Shown in pieces: positions 24,632-33,104 of a DNA stretch of 64,000 nucleotides. Origin of the DNA: G963663315 sp965214205 (GTDB lineage: Bacteria; Pseudomonadota; Gammaproteobacteria; Arenicellales; Poriferihabitantaceae); NCBI GenBank assembly GCA_965214205.1, contig OZ243941.1:1302001-1366000 (forward strand). Direction: 5' to 3'. The translations under genes were made by a program, and so were the position numbers. The notes beneath the pieces are model-generated. The model had not been told where the DNA came from. It was given only the letters and a program-made list of their open reading frames with translations, and did no database searches. How positions within the stretch are numbered: position 1 is the stretch's first letter; every line of letters begins with the position of its first letter.

Positions 24632-25921
24632 TTATAGATAGTTAATGTAGTAATTGACTTTATCATGCCACGACAGGTTGGTAGTTGTGGCAAGTTCGGC
24701 GCGTTTGATGGCAACCAGATTCTGTACCAGAGTTTCCCCCACGGCCTGCACCAGATCAGCGTCCGCGACCAGATCGTCCAGCGCCTCGTCCAGTGTCGCT
24801 GCCACTCCATCTACGGCGTCCTGACTTTGTACGCAGTCTCCGGTCTCGGCTGCCTGCAGTTCATATTTATTCATAACTCCCAAACGCGCTGCCTGCAATA
24901 CGGCGGCGGTCGCCAGATAAGGATTGACCGCGCCGTCTGCCATACGATGCTCGATTCTCGCATGTGAACCGACTTCACCGGATATGCGCGTAGTTACACC
25001 GCGATGGTCTACTGCCCAGTTGCGCCAGTAACCGGAAAGGCTGGCCGGTTGAAGGCGGTGGTAGGAGTTTTCAATGGGCGCAAGAATGCCGGCCAGACCT
25101 TTGTGATGGCGCATCAGTCCGGCTACACAGCGTTGACCGATTTCACTGAGATTTCCTGTTGCGTCTGCATGACCGATGATGTTGTTGCCCTTGCGGTCGT
25201 TCAAACTGAAATTGATATGAACTCCTGAGCCGCCAGCAGTCAAAATCGGTTTGGGCATAAAAGTAAGCAATACGCCGTGTTCAATGGCTACCTCGCGGGC
25301 CATCAGCCTGAACAGGAAGATATCATCGACTGCCTTTACCGCATCGTCATATTTCAGGGTGTACTCGAACTGGGGAGAGTCATATTCCGATGTGATCATC
25401 TCCAGCTGAAAACCACAGTCATTGGCGCGATCCCAGATGGCGTCGGTAATACCGAGAGGATCGGTGAAAGGTCCGGTGCTGTAGACAAAGGCGCCGGGCG
25501 TATCATAAGGTTGCCATTTGCCTTCATTGTTTCTTACAAAAGCAAACGCTTCCAGCTCAATACCCACCTTGGGAGTATACCCCGTTTCCTGCCACTGGTT
25601 GACCGTGCGTTTCAGTAAAGTACGGGCACACAAATTTAACGGTTGGCGGTCGCTTTCCAGCAAGTCACAGACCACCACGCTGACTCCCGGATGCCAACTT
25701 TTCCTGATTTCCTCAGTCTTGTAACAGGCGATCATGTCCGGTAGCCCTTCGAGCATTTTCGACCCCGGAGCCGGGATCAGTTCCTTATCGTAGGTGACGG
25801 CGTAAACTCCCCGACAAAATCGGGTCTCGCTCGCGGACGAAGAGTGCGCACCGAATGGAAGATATTTGCCACGCGCCAGGTTGAGTTGGTCACAAAAAAG
25901 TGTTCGCAGGCTTTGTTTCAT
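24632..25921 (-). CDS. glutamine-synthetase-like ATP-dependent gamma-glutamyl ligase
   Basis: 429 residues from the ATG at 25921 (MKQSLRTLFCDQLNLARGKY); the frame is open further upstream, into the P450 gene. Key GS elements: the beta-grasp N-terminus, VGIELEAFAF (metal glutamates), GGSGVHINFSLND (variant of G-S-G-x-H-x-H with N for the second H), RISGEVGSHARIEHRMADGA and NPYLATAAVL. It is shorter and divergent from housekeeping GlnA, and resembles GS-like enzymes that glutamylate amines (gamma-glutamylanilide or polyamine synthases). Final gene of the ADC-MarR-P450-GS series. In aniline degraders such an enzyme activates the aromatic amine before oxidation, so an amine or acid substrate of the catabolic cluster is plausible but unproven. 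Confidence 0.8.
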   Translation of the reverse strand: MKQSLRTLFCDQLNLARGKYLPFGAHSSSASETRFCRGVYAVTYDKELIPAPGSKMLEGLPDMIACYKTEEIRKSWHPGVSVVVCDLLESDRQPLNLCARTLLKRTVNQWQETGYTPKVGIELEAFAFVRNNEGKWQPYDTPGAFVYSTGPFTDPLGITDAIWDRANDCGFQLEMITSEYDSPQFEYTLKYDDAVKAVDDIFLFRLMAREVAIEHGVLLTFMPKPILTAGGSGVHINFSLNDRKGNNIIGHADATGNLSEIGQRCVAGLMRHHKGLAGILAPIENSYHRLQPASLSGYWRNWAVDHRGVTTRISGEVGSHARIEHRMADGAVNPYLATAAVLQAARLGVMNKYELQAAETGDCVQSQDAVDGVAATLDEALDDLVADADLVQAVGETLVQNLVAIKRAELATTTNLSWHDKVNYYINYL

Positions 25922-25938
25922 GATTAACGATCTCAAGG

Positions 25939-27195
25939 TCAAGTGACAGATACAGATAGATACTTGATGCCGCCCACAAAGTTGGAACGGGTGTATCTGA
26001 CAGAATCGGTCAGGGTAATGGATTTTATCCGATTGCAGAGTTGTTGCATCAACACTCGCACCTCCAGCCTCGCCAGCCACATACCCAGACACAAGTGCGG
26101 GCCTCCCTGACCAAAGGCAAGATGGCGATTGGGTTTACGCAACGGGTTAATCCGAAATGGTTGCTCAAAGGCGTTGTGGTCACGGTTTCCTGAAACGAAC
26201 CACAACAGGACTTTGTCCCCCTTGCTTATCGTCTGATCGTGAAAGGTAAAATCCCGGGTTGCGGTACGGCGGAAGTGCATGGTTGGGGATGCCCAGCGAA
26301 TGAACTCGTCAGTCGCGGCCTGCCAGATTTCGCTGTTACCGGACTTGAGTTGCCCAAGCAGACCTTTTTGCCGGGTGAGGGCATGGAGGGAAGCCGATAA
26401 GGTGTATCGCGTAGTGTCGTTTCCGGCGGCCACCAGCAAACAGAAAAAATTGCGAAACTCCCGGGGTGACATTACCTCTCCTTCGGCATCGGGCTGCATC
26501 ACCAGGCTCAACACTCCGCTATCATCTCCCCGTTTTTTCTTGTGCGCCATCAAACGTTCAGCGTAATCCCATAGTTCAGCCCCGGCGGGAGAACGAAAAG
26601 GCATCAGACGATAAGCCTCCGTATCATCCTGGTCAAGAATCAGGCTGGAAAATTCCGGGTCTGTATTGCCGATCAATTCATCTCCTTTGGTCACCAGCCA
26701 GTCCAGGTCCTGATCCGGTACTCCGAGTATCTGGCCCAGCATACGCATCGGCAGTTGTCTGGAAATTTTTTGTGCGGCGTCAAACTCTCCAAGTTCCATG
26801 CACTCGTCGAGAATCGTATTACAGATGTTCTCGATCACCTGTGTATATTCCATGATCACCTGGCGCGAGAACGCTTTGGTCACCAGTTTGCGAGTACGGG
26901 TATGTTCCGGCGGGTCGGTTTCCTGGAATGTCCTGCGCGCCATGTATTCCTCGTGTGTCTGATCTTCCATGCGGATCCCCTGGGCCGAACTGAGCAAATC
27001 GGTTTTCGGATTCAACTCAAGAATATCCGCATGCCGGGTTATCGACCAGAACCCTTTTTGATGGTTACATTCGCACCATGCTACCGGGCGCTCATCACGC
27101 AGTCTGGAAAATGTATTGTGTGGTACTCCCTTGATAAATGAATCGTGGTTTGACAGGTCTGCGTAGCCATCGTCATCCGGGTGCCAGAGTGTCAT
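25939..27195 (-). CDS. cytochrome P450
   Basis: A soluble bacterial class I-type P450 of 418 residues. The heme-thiolate loop is FGQGGPHLCLGMWLARLEVR (the cysteine ligates iron), the I-helix oxygen-activation motif is LVAAGNDTTRYTLS, and the K-helix E-x-x-R is EFIRW. The N-terminal HPDDDGYADLSNHDSFIKGV has no membrane anchor. It should hydroxylate or demethylate a small molecule using electrons from a ferredoxin; no ferredoxin or reductase gene is in the cluster, so redox partners must come from elsewhere. It overlaps the preceding MarR gene by 4 bp, showing co-translation. Confidence 0.93.
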   Translation of the reverse strand: MTLWHPDDDGYADLSNHDSFIKGVPHNTFSRLRDERPVAWCECNHQKGFWSITRHADILELNPKTDLLSSAQGIRMEDQTHEEYMARRTFQETDPPEHTRTRKLVTKAFSRQVIMEYTQVIENICNTILDECMELGEFDAAQKISRQLPMRMLGQILGVPDQDLDWLVTKGDELIGNTDPEFSSLILDQDDTEAYRLMPFRSPAGAELWDYAERLMAHKKKRGDDSGVLSLVMQPDAEGEVMSPREFRNFFCLLVAAGNDTTRYTLSASLHALTRQKGLLGQLKSGNSEIWQAATDEFIRWASPTMHFRRTATRDFTFHDQTISKGDKVLLWFVSGNRDHNAFEQPFRINPLRKPNRHLAFGQGGPHLCLGMWLARLEVRVLMQQLCNRIKSITLTDSVRYTRSNFVGGIKYLSVSVT

Positions 27196-27713
27196 GATGA
27201 TGCCTCTTCTGCAGTCGTTTCAGTATGCAGGATAATGCGTAACAGACGGCTGAGCTCTTGCTGCTCTGACACGCTCAGCTGGGTGGTAAATGTCTTTTCA
27301 AGATCATTGATTTTGAGAAACAGCCGTTTCATCAATGTTTGTCCTTTCCCGGACAACTGTACATACTTGCGACGTCTGTCGGATTGATGGGGGATACGTT
27401 TAGCCAGACCGTACTTCTCCAGAGTTGTTACGACCCCGGTCAACGTACCTTTGGCAATGCCGCATTCCACCGCCAGTTCCGAGGACAGCTTCCGACCCCA
27501 GACCCACAGCACCCAAAGTACGGTAAAGCCGGAAAACGAGAGGTTATATTTGCCCAGATATTGTTGTTCCGCCTGATTGCGGAACTTCACAGATACCCGG
27601 AATATATTGCTGATCGCGGCCATCGCGTTCAAATCGACATCCAGCGCCTGCACATGGGTCGTCGCGATACGCTCCTGGATGGTTCTGGAAGTATTTCTGG
27701 TCATCGCATGCAA
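27192..27713 (-). CDS. MarR-family transcriptional regulator of the catabolic cluster
   Basis: A 173-residue winged-helix regulator. The recognition helix region is LAVECGIAKGTLTGVVTTLE, followed by KYGLAKRIPHQSDRRRKYVQ, the wing with the conserved D-x-R-x motif. Start at 27713 or 27704 (MTRN). It lies 13 bp after the acetoacetate-decarboxylase-like gene and overlaps the P450 by 4 bp. Two palindromes of the MarR type (18 bp, centre-to-centre of half sites about 11 bp) lie on the two divergent promoters of this cluster, so it most likely represses the cluster and its own operon until a phenolic or acidic ligand binds. Confidence 0.9.
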   Translation of the reverse strand: MHAMTRNTSRTIQERIATTHVQALDVDLNAMAAISNIFRVSVKFRNQAEQQYLGKYNLSFSGFTVLWVLWVWGRKLSSELAVECGIAKGTLTGVVTTLEKYGLAKRIPHQSDRRRKYVQLSGKGQTLMKRLFLKINDLEKTFTTQLSVSEQQELSRLLRIILHTETTAEEASS

Positions 27714-27726
27714 ACCTTATGTCAGG

Positions 27727-28551
27727 CTAACCCGGATGTTCAATCGCAATGCCGGGCAGATTGCGCCGCGCAAGCGTAGTTCCGCTACGCCAGGACATGG
27801 ATACTTCGCGCCAGTAACCGGCAATCGGTTCAATCATTCGCAGGCGGGTCAGCTCTTCCACAGGTGAGTCATAAATTTCCAGATCGAAGGTTCCGGTGAA
27901 GCAGCGTCCGACCTCACTCGTGTAGGCTTGCATGGTGACCAGTTCATCCAGGCTGTCTGAGCCATCGCCTTCAATAGCGGGCATCCAGCGGTTGTGGATC
28001 ATCGGGCGCCCATTGACAAATCCGGCATGGTCACTGCGGCCGGTAATCTCGAATTTGCCATGCAGTAATCGACGGTCATAGGCGGCGACACTGGCGCCAA
28101 ACTTGCCTCCCGGCTCAAGTCGCGGCCCGGCCACTCCGAGCGTAATCGGGCGGGTCATGTAAATCGAAGCCAGTTTTTTCGGGTAGCCCTGATGATGTCC
28201 GCGTACCATTGCATAATCGGTATCTACCCAGATATATACGCAACGGGAATAAGTCGCCCCTTGATATTTGCATCGCACGACCACGAACGCCTCCATATAC
28301 TGACCGCGAGCGGGGTCCAGAATCTCCTCAAAGGTATCAGAACAATTTTGCCAGTCGGCCCAGATTACGGCGACCGCGCCGGGGTCTTCGTCTGCCGGTT
28401 CCAGGTAGTCCGGCAATAGTTCTGCAACCGCTTCAGGGTCGGTACGGTATTCCAGGGTGAGCATGGTCCCGGAATAATGCCAGGGTGTGGGTGGAAGCAG
28501 GGAAGCCCGGCCAGTGGCGGAACGCGGAAACATAAATCCTTTCTGCAGCAT
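27727..28551 (-). CDS. acetoacetate-decarboxylase-family protein
   Basis: 274 residues from the ATG at 28551, which has CGAGGA 8 nt upstream. An ATG at 28584 is in frame, but the predicted promoter places the transcript start at about that codon. The fold is shown by WHYSGTMLTLEYRTDPEAVA and LLPDYLEPA, then EAFVVVRCKYQGATYSRCVY and GHHQGYPKKLASIYMTR. In acetoacetate decarboxylase the Schiff-base lysine follows an E-x-P-K segment; here the corresponding stretch is G-Y-P-K-K, so lysine chemistry is possible. Family members also act as decarboxylases, aldolase-dehydratases or hydrolases. It is the first gene of the leftward operon, and probably handles a keto-acid product of ring cleavage. Confidence 0.8.
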   Translation of the reverse strand: MLQKGFMFPRSATGRASLLPPTPWHYSGTMLTLEYRTDPEAVAELLPDYLEPADEDPGAVAVIWADWQNCSDTFEEILDPARGQYMEAFVVVRCKYQGATYSRCVYIWVDTDYAMVRGHHQGYPKKLASIYMTRPITLGVAGPRLEPGGKFGASVAAYDRRLLHGKFEITGRSDHAGFVNGRPMIHNRWMPAIEGDGSDSLDELVTMQAYTSEVGRCFTGTFDLEIYDSPVEELTRLRMIEPIAGYWREVSMSWRSGTTLARRNLPGIAIEHPG

Positions 28552-28565
28552 ATTGAATCCTCGGT

Positions 28566-28593
28566 TTGTCTGAATCAAATTCACTTGTATAAT
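28566..28593 (+). promoter_or_regulatory. rightward promoter of the FAH-like gene
   Basis: TTGTCT (28566-28571), 16-bp spacer, and a perfect TATAAT (28588-28593). The 18-bp palindrome follows directly, covering the transcript start. Confidence 0.55.
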
Positions 28594-28618
28594 ATCGTTA
28601 GTACCCTAACGAAATCAA
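28589..28618 (-). promoter_or_regulatory. leftward promoter of the ADC-MarR-P450-GS operon
   Basis: On the minus strand TTGATT (28618-28613), an 18-bp spacer, and TATTAT (28594-28589). The spacer is exactly the MarR-type palindrome, so a bound dimer would block polymerase. Confidence 0.6.
28595..28612. promoter_or_regulatory. MarR-type operator 1
   Basis: TCGTTAG-TACC-CTAACGA, a perfect 7-bp inverted repeat with a 4-bp centre, between two divergent promoters. It shares TCGTT.G / C.AACGA with operator 2 at 31024-31041. Confidence 0.7.
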
Positions 28619-28640
28619 CGGTTATCCGAGGCTAAGCATT

Positions 28641-29534
28641 ATGGCAGTAACCCTGAGACACTATCGGCGCATCCTTCTGGACGGTTATCCCACTGTTGCA
28701 GAACTTCATGACGACCTGCTGGTTGCCAGAGACGGCAGAACCATCATTGCACAAGACGCCGTGCACCTGCCACCCTCCGAACCCCGGAAAATTATCTGTG
28801 TACACCTGAATTACAAAAGCCGGGTAGATGAATACATGACCCGGTTACCGGCAACCCCTACCTATTTCCAGAAACCGGTTTCTGCATTATCCGGGCATGG
28901 CGCGGATGTGGTCCGCCCAGAGCGTTGTAACTGGCTCAATTATGAGGGAGAAATCGCGATTGTGATGGGTCGGTTCTGTCGCAATATCAGCGCCGATGAA
29001 GCCGGGGAGTATATCGCCGGTTACAGTATTGCCAACGATTATGGTCTGCATGATTTCCGTGATACCGATGCCGGTTCGATGTTGCGCGTCAAGGGCACGG
29101 ATACCCTGTGCCCGGTTGGTCCCGGACTGGTTACCGGCTGGGATTTCCATGACAAGGGCATTCGCACACTGGTCAACGGCCAGGTCATACAGGATGGCAA
29201 TACTCGTGAAATGGAATGGGATATGCATTATCTGGTCGCGGATATCGCCCGCAATATCACGCTGGAACCCGGAGATTTGTTGCTTTCCGGTACGCCGGCC
29301 AACAGTCGGCCTGTGCAACCGGGCGATGAGGTCATCGTTGAAGTGGAAGGGTTGGGCGCATTACGCAATAAAATCGTACACGGCCCGGTTGCCATTCGTG
29401 ATGATCTCGGTCATCAACCCATGACCACGGAAGAAGTAGTTTCTACCGCAATGGGTGGTGACTGGGAATTCCGTGGTATCCGGGCGCCGAAGGGGCCAGG
29501 CGCCGCGCACTACAAAAGCGAACTTGCCGATTGA
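28641..29534 (+). CDS. fumarylacetoacetate-hydrolase-family protein (HpaG-like)
   Basis: A 297-residue FAH-superfamily enzyme. Metal-binding motifs are NYEGEIAIVMGRFCRNIS (E-x-E) and the acidic residue in ANDYGLHDF; the conserved late motifs are LVNGQVIQDGNT and GDLLLSGTPAN. Such enzymes hydrolyse, isomerise or decarboxylate oxo-acids; in the homoprotocatechuate pathway HpaG does this after ring cleavage and dehydrogenation. It is divergent from the ADC-like gene across operator 1 and its 3' end meets the dehydrogenase gene with a 1-bp gap. Substrate inferred from context only. Confidence 0.85.
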   Translation: MAVTLRHYRRILLDGYPTVAELHDDLLVARDGRTIIAQDAVHLPPSEPRKIICVHLNYKSRVDEYMTRLPATPTYFQKPVSALSGHGADVVRPERCNWLNYEGEIAIVMGRFCRNISADEAGEYIAGYSIANDYGLHDFRDTDAGSMLRVKGTDTLCPVGPGLVTGWDFHDKGIRTLVNGQVIQDGNTREMEWDMHYLVADIARNITLEPGDLLLSGTPANSRPVQPGDEVIVEVEGLGALRNKIVHGPVAIRDDLGHQPMTTEEVVSTAMGGDWEFRGIRAPKGPGAAHYKSELAD

Positions 29535-29535
29535 C

Positions 29536-31005
29536 TCAACTGACCGAACCCTCCAGTATTTGCAGGGTCTTCAAATCACTGTGAAAATCCAGTGCGTAGT
29601 CGCCGCCTTCTCGACCAATCCCGCTGATACCGTAGCCGCCGAACGGCGCAGTCAAGTCCCGAACCAGGAAACAGTTGACCCAGATCGTGCCACCGCGCAC
29701 CGCCCTGCCTACTCGCTCAGCGCATCCCTTGTCGCTGGTATAAACGATCCCGGATAAACCATACGCTGTGCTGTTTGCCAGCCTGATTGCTTCTGCTTCA
29801 TCATCAAAGGTCTGCAAGGTCAGTACCGGGCCGAAGATTTCTTGTTGTACGACCTCTGAATCATTCGAGCGGGGTTCGATCAGAGTGGGTTGATACCACA
29901 GTTTTTCTGCTTCGAACCGTTCGCCACCGAACAGGATTCGGTCTCCATTAGCACGGGCGCGCGCTATGAACCCTTCGATTCTCTCCAGATGAAGCGGGTG
30001 GATGGCGGCGCTGAGTGTGGTTTCCGGGTCACGGCTGTCACCGGCAACATGCTGTTGCGTGTGATATTCGAAGCGCTGCATAAATTCATCCCTGCTCGAG
30101 GCTTCAATCAGCAGGCGTGTGCCAGCCAGACAAACCTGGCCTGAGTCCTCAAACTGAGCGGCGGCTTTTTTCGCCGCCGCATCCAGGTCGGCATCGGCGA
30201 AAACGATCAGCGCTCCCTTGCCACCGAGCTCGGCGGTAAAGGGCACGATGTTGCGCGCCGCAGCCATGCCGATATGGCGAGCGGTTTGTGGAGAGCCGGT
30301 GAATGAGATGCGCCGTACTCGCGGGTCAGCAACCAGCGCGGCGCCAACCTCACTGCCATAGCCCTGTACCACGTTAAAGGCTCCGGGCGGAAATCCGGCC
30401 TGATTGATCAGGTCGGCGAGCAGGCTGGCCGACAGGGGGGACCATTCCGCGGGTTTCAGGATGACGGAGTTGCCCGCCGCGAGCGCCGGGGCCAGCTTCC
30501 ATGTGGCCAGCATGAAAGGCGCGTTCCAGGGGGTGATAATGACGGCGGGGCCGGCCGGGTCGCGAATCACGCGGTTTTGCGTGCCTTTGGAACTCCAGTT
30601 ACGCTCTTCCGCTTGCCTGACAATATCGGCGTAGTTACGGAAATTGAGTGCGCCGCGCGGCACCAGGCGTAATTCGAGGCTTTGTTTCAGCATCGCCATA
30701 TCCAGACACTCGATCAGGGCGATCTCTTTGGCGCGGGCTTCAATCAGGTCGGCGAGCCTGTACAACGCATCCATACGCTGCTGTCGGGTCATGCCGGACC
30801 AGGCTCGGAAGCCTTCGACCGCGGCGCTGACCGCGAGGTCGGCTATTGCGGCGTCTCCGCGTGAAATATCGGCCAGCTTGCGCTGCCAATCCATCGGTGA
30901 GCGCGTCTCAAATGTATCGGATGACACGACTCGCTGGCCGTTGATGAAATGATGCGGTGATACCGATATACCGTCGATATCCACCCGGTCTTCTGCTGCG
31001 CTCAT
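29536..31005 (-). CDS. aldehyde dehydrogenase (semialdehyde type, HpaE-like)
   Basis: A 489-residue NAD(P)-dependent dehydrogenase. The cofactor loop is FTGSPQTARHIGMAAARNIV, the general base glutamate is in FTAELGGKGALIVFADADLD, and the nucleophile cysteine is in DSGQVCLAGTRLLIE. The N-terminal MSAAEDRVDIDGISVSPHHF and FINGQ resemble hydroxymuconic semialdehyde dehydrogenases. Neighbouring extradiol dioxygenase and FAH-like genes support oxidation of a ring-cleavage semialdehyde to the acid. It is transcribed leftwards from a promoter overlapped by operator 2, divergent from the dioxygenase. Confidence 0.9.
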   Translation of the reverse strand: MSAAEDRVDIDGISVSPHHFINGQRVVSSDTFETRSPMDWQRKLADISRGDAAIADLAVSAAVEGFRAWSGMTRQQRMDALYRLADLIEARAKEIALIECLDMAMLKQSLELRLVPRGALNFRNYADIVRQAEERNWSSKGTQNRVIRDPAGPAVIITPWNAPFMLATWKLAPALAAGNSVILKPAEWSPLSASLLADLINQAGFPPGAFNVVQGYGSEVGAALVADPRVRRISFTGSPQTARHIGMAAARNIVPFTAELGGKGALIVFADADLDAAAKKAAAQFEDSGQVCLAGTRLLIEASSRDEFMQRFEYHTQQHVAGDSRDPETTLSAAIHPLHLERIEGFIARARANGDRILFGGERFEAEKLWYQPTLIEPRSNDSEVVQQEIFGPVLTLQTFDDEAEAIRLANSTAYGLSGIVYTSDKGCAERVGRAVRGGTIWVNCFLVRDLTAPFGGYGISGIGREGGDYALDFHSDLKTLQILEGSVS

Positions 31006-31023
31006 GTCTTTTCCCGGATAATT

Positions 31024-31041
31024 TCGTTTGGTTGCAAACGA
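31024..31041. promoter_or_regulatory. MarR-type operator 2
   Basis: TCGTTTG-GTTG-CAAACGA, a perfect 7-bp inverted repeat with the same 4-bp spacing as operator 1. It lies just downstream of the predicted leftward -10, over the expected start of the dehydrogenase transcript. Confidence 0.7.
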
Positions 31042-31050
31042 TTCGGTCTA

Positions 31051-31078
31051 ATGATAATCTTGTTGACAGAAAAATCAA
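31051..31078 (-). promoter_or_regulatory. leftward promoter of the aldehyde dehydrogenase gene
   Basis: Minus strand TTGATT (31078-31073), 16-bp spacer, TATCAT (31056-31051). A consensus TTGACA also lies on the plus strand at 31063-31068, with a weak -10 (ATAACT) 17 bp on, a candidate promoter for the dioxygenase. Confidence 0.45.
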
Positions 31079-31120
31079 TCATAAAATAACTTGCCCCAAG
31101 TGGAGGAGTTGTTAAGGACT

Positions 31121-31999
31121 ATGGGTGAAATTGTCGGCGCTGGATTTTTATCCCATGCGCCCACCATCATGTTTCCTAAAGAGGCGCGTTACGCATTGAA
31201 CGGTGGTCGGGAGATCAGTCTGGTGCCCGGGCTTGAACGCCTGCGTAAGGAGGCGCTTGACGAATTGAAACCGGATGCGGTACTGATTTTTGATACGCAC
31301 TGGTTTACTACGGTTGAATTCGTGATCACCGCCCACTCTCGTCGCACGGGTAAATATACTTCCGAGGAGTTGCCTCGTGGCATGGCTCAGGTGCCTTATG
31401 ATATGACAGGAAGTCCTGAGCTTGCCGGACTAATCGCCGACAAGGTCAACGCCAATGGCGTCAAATGCCATGCCAGTGACGACCCTTGTTTGCCGATACA
31501 CTACCCGACTGTGAATACCACACATTTCCTGAACGCTGGGGAGGCCTGGTTGTCGATGGGAGTCTGCCAGACTGCGCGCGACCACAATTTCCTCGCGGTC
31601 GGCAAGGGCATTGGTGAGGCGATCGCGGAGTCTGGCCTGCGTGTGGCGCTGATTGCCAGCGGCGGGTTGAGTCACCGCTTCTGGTCGCTGGATGAACTGG
31701 AGGAGCATGAAACCTCCGATCCGGAAAATATCATTACTCCACAAGCGCGGGCTGCCGATGAGCAGCGCATTGAGTGGTGGCTTCAGGGCGACCACACCCG
31801 GGTGATTGATGCGATGGATGACTACCGCCAGCACAAGCCGGAAGGAATGTTCGGGCACTACCTGATGATGATTGGAGCATTGGGTGGTCGGCAATGCAAG
31901 GCAACCGGGCGGCTGTTCAGTGATTATGAGAGCGCCACCGGCACCGGTCAGGTACATGTCTGGTTTGACAAGCCAACGGGCGGCTGGTCAGTGAACTGA
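31121..31999 (+). CDS. class III extradiol ring-cleavage dioxygenase (HpaD/LigB-like)
   Basis: 292 residues from the ATG at 31121 with AAGGAC upstream; a TTG at 31091 is also in frame. The LigB-type non-heme Fe(II) site is recognisable: a first His in GFLSHAPTIMF, a second His in VLIFDTHWFTTVEF, and SGGLSHRFWSL near the C-terminal ligand region. Length and the order of motifs resemble homoprotocatechuate 2,3-dioxygenases of the LigB superfamily, including YTSEELPRG. It would open a catecholic ring using O2. With dehydrogenase and FAH-like protein it forms a minimal meta-cleavage route. No HpaBC-type hydroxylase is present; the P450 might supply the hydroxyl group. Confidence 0.85.
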   Translation: MGEIVGAGFLSHAPTIMFPKEARYALNGGREISLVPGLERLRKEALDELKPDAVLIFDTHWFTTVEFVITAHSRRTGKYTSEELPRGMAQVPYDMTGSPELAGLIADKVNANGVKCHASDDPCLPIHYPTVNTTHFLNAGEAWLSMGVCQTARDHNFLAVGKGIGEAIAESGLRVALIASGGLSHRFWSLDELEEHETSDPENIITPQARAADEQRIEWWLQGDHTRVIDAMDDYRQHKPEGMFGHYLMMIGALGGRQCKATGRLFSDYESATGTGQVHVWFDKPTGGWSVN

Positions 32000-32041
32000 A
32001 ACAATGAGAAACAACGAGAAACAACTAAACAACGAAACAAC
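31996..32041 (+). repeat. short direct repeats before the transporter operon
   Basis: Four or five near-repeats of the form AACGAGAAAC / AACTAAAC / AACGAAAC, each 8-10 bp, immediately after the dioxygenase stop and 66 bp before tctC. They may be an unstructured leader or a binding-site array. Confidence 0.4.
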
Positions 32042-32107
32042 AGGTGGCAGAGGCATCTGAACTACTTTTCGATACACAGCATTATTTTTTAACCATTTGG
32101 AGGAATC

Positions 32108-33043
32108 ATGAAGAAACTATCACTTGCCCTGATCATGGGGTTGTCCATACTGGCATTCGGCGCTCAGGCCGAGTATCCGGAAAAGCCGGTTTCATTTGTT
32201 GTTCCCTGGCCGCCGGGTGATCTTGAGGATGTATTGACCCGCATGATAGCTGAAGAATTTCAGGAAACCTACGGCGTCGCGGCTGCGGTCGTCAACAAAC
32301 CTGGCGGTGGCGGCGGACCATTCCCCGGTGCGGTTGAAGTCGCCGTTGCGCCTGCTGACGGCTATACCGTAGGTTCGTTCATTATTGCAGTGCCGACCGT
32401 AGGGCCACAAATCGGCATCCCTGAACTGAGCCCGAATCCGTTTGATCCTTTGGGTAATTTCCTGACTTATCCATTTGTGATCGTTGCCGGAGAGAATGCG
32501 CCATATAACGATATGCAGGAACTGGCGGAGTATGCGATGAACAACGATGTTGCGCTGGGTCACTTTGGCGCTCCGTTGATCCCTACCCAGGTAACCCTGG
32601 CATTGGCGAAAAAAATGGGCTTCGAATATGGCTCAGATGCCGCCTTTGATGCGCTTGATTGCAATACGCTGGCATCCGGCGATGTGGATGTCATTAACAC
32701 AACCCTGCAGTTGGTGTTGCCCTGCAAGGACAAGATCAAAATACTGGCATCCATAGGCTCTGAGCGAATCGGCATCACTCCGAATGTGCCTACTGTGGCG
32801 GAACTTGAGCCGGAATTGGACATTGCTCTCTGGAACGGCTTGTTCGTACATAAGGATACTCCGTCTGTCGCACGTGAGAAAATCATCGCGGTCGCTAGTA
32901 AGGTCATGCAATCCGAGCGCGCGCAAAAGCTGGCTGTGGATACCGGCGCCTTGATTTACTGGCAGGACGCAGCGGCCGCCGCGGCGCAAATTGATGCGGA
33001 TATCCAGGCGCTTGGGCGTATTGATGCGATTCTCGGACAGTGA
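32108..33043 (+). CDS. tctC: tripartite tricarboxylate transporter substrate-binding protein (TctC family)
   Basis: A 311-residue periplasmic binding protein. Signal peptide MKKLSLALIMGLSILAFGAQ ending AQA; TTT-family start of the mature part EYPEKPVSFVVPWPPGDLED and NKPGGGGG. GGAGG lies 4 nt before the ATG. TctC proteins catch carboxylated substrates (citrate, aromatic acids such as terephthalate or protocatechuate relatives) for the TctAB channel. It is the first gene of tctCBA and directly follows the dioxygenase, so it probably imports the compound that the cluster degrades. Confidence 0.9.
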   Translation: MKKLSLALIMGLSILAFGAQAEYPEKPVSFVVPWPPGDLEDVLTRMIAEEFQETYGVAAAVVNKPGGGGGPFPGAVEVAVAPADGYTVGSFIIAVPTVGPQIGIPELSPNPFDPLGNFLTYPFVIVAGENAPYNDMQELAEYAMNNDVALGHFGAPLIPTQVTLALAKKMGFEYGSDAAFDALDCNTLASGDVDVINTTLQLVLPCKDKIKILASIGSERIGITPNVPTVAELEPELDIALWNGLFVHKDTPSVAREKIIAVASKVMQSERAQKLAVDTGALIYWQDAAAAAAQIDADIQALGRIDAILGQ

Positions 33044-33104
33044 CCGGGGACACTGCCTGGTCTCCTTCGCAGTCCGCTTTGTTCCTGCGGGGGGTAAGGG
33101 TTGA

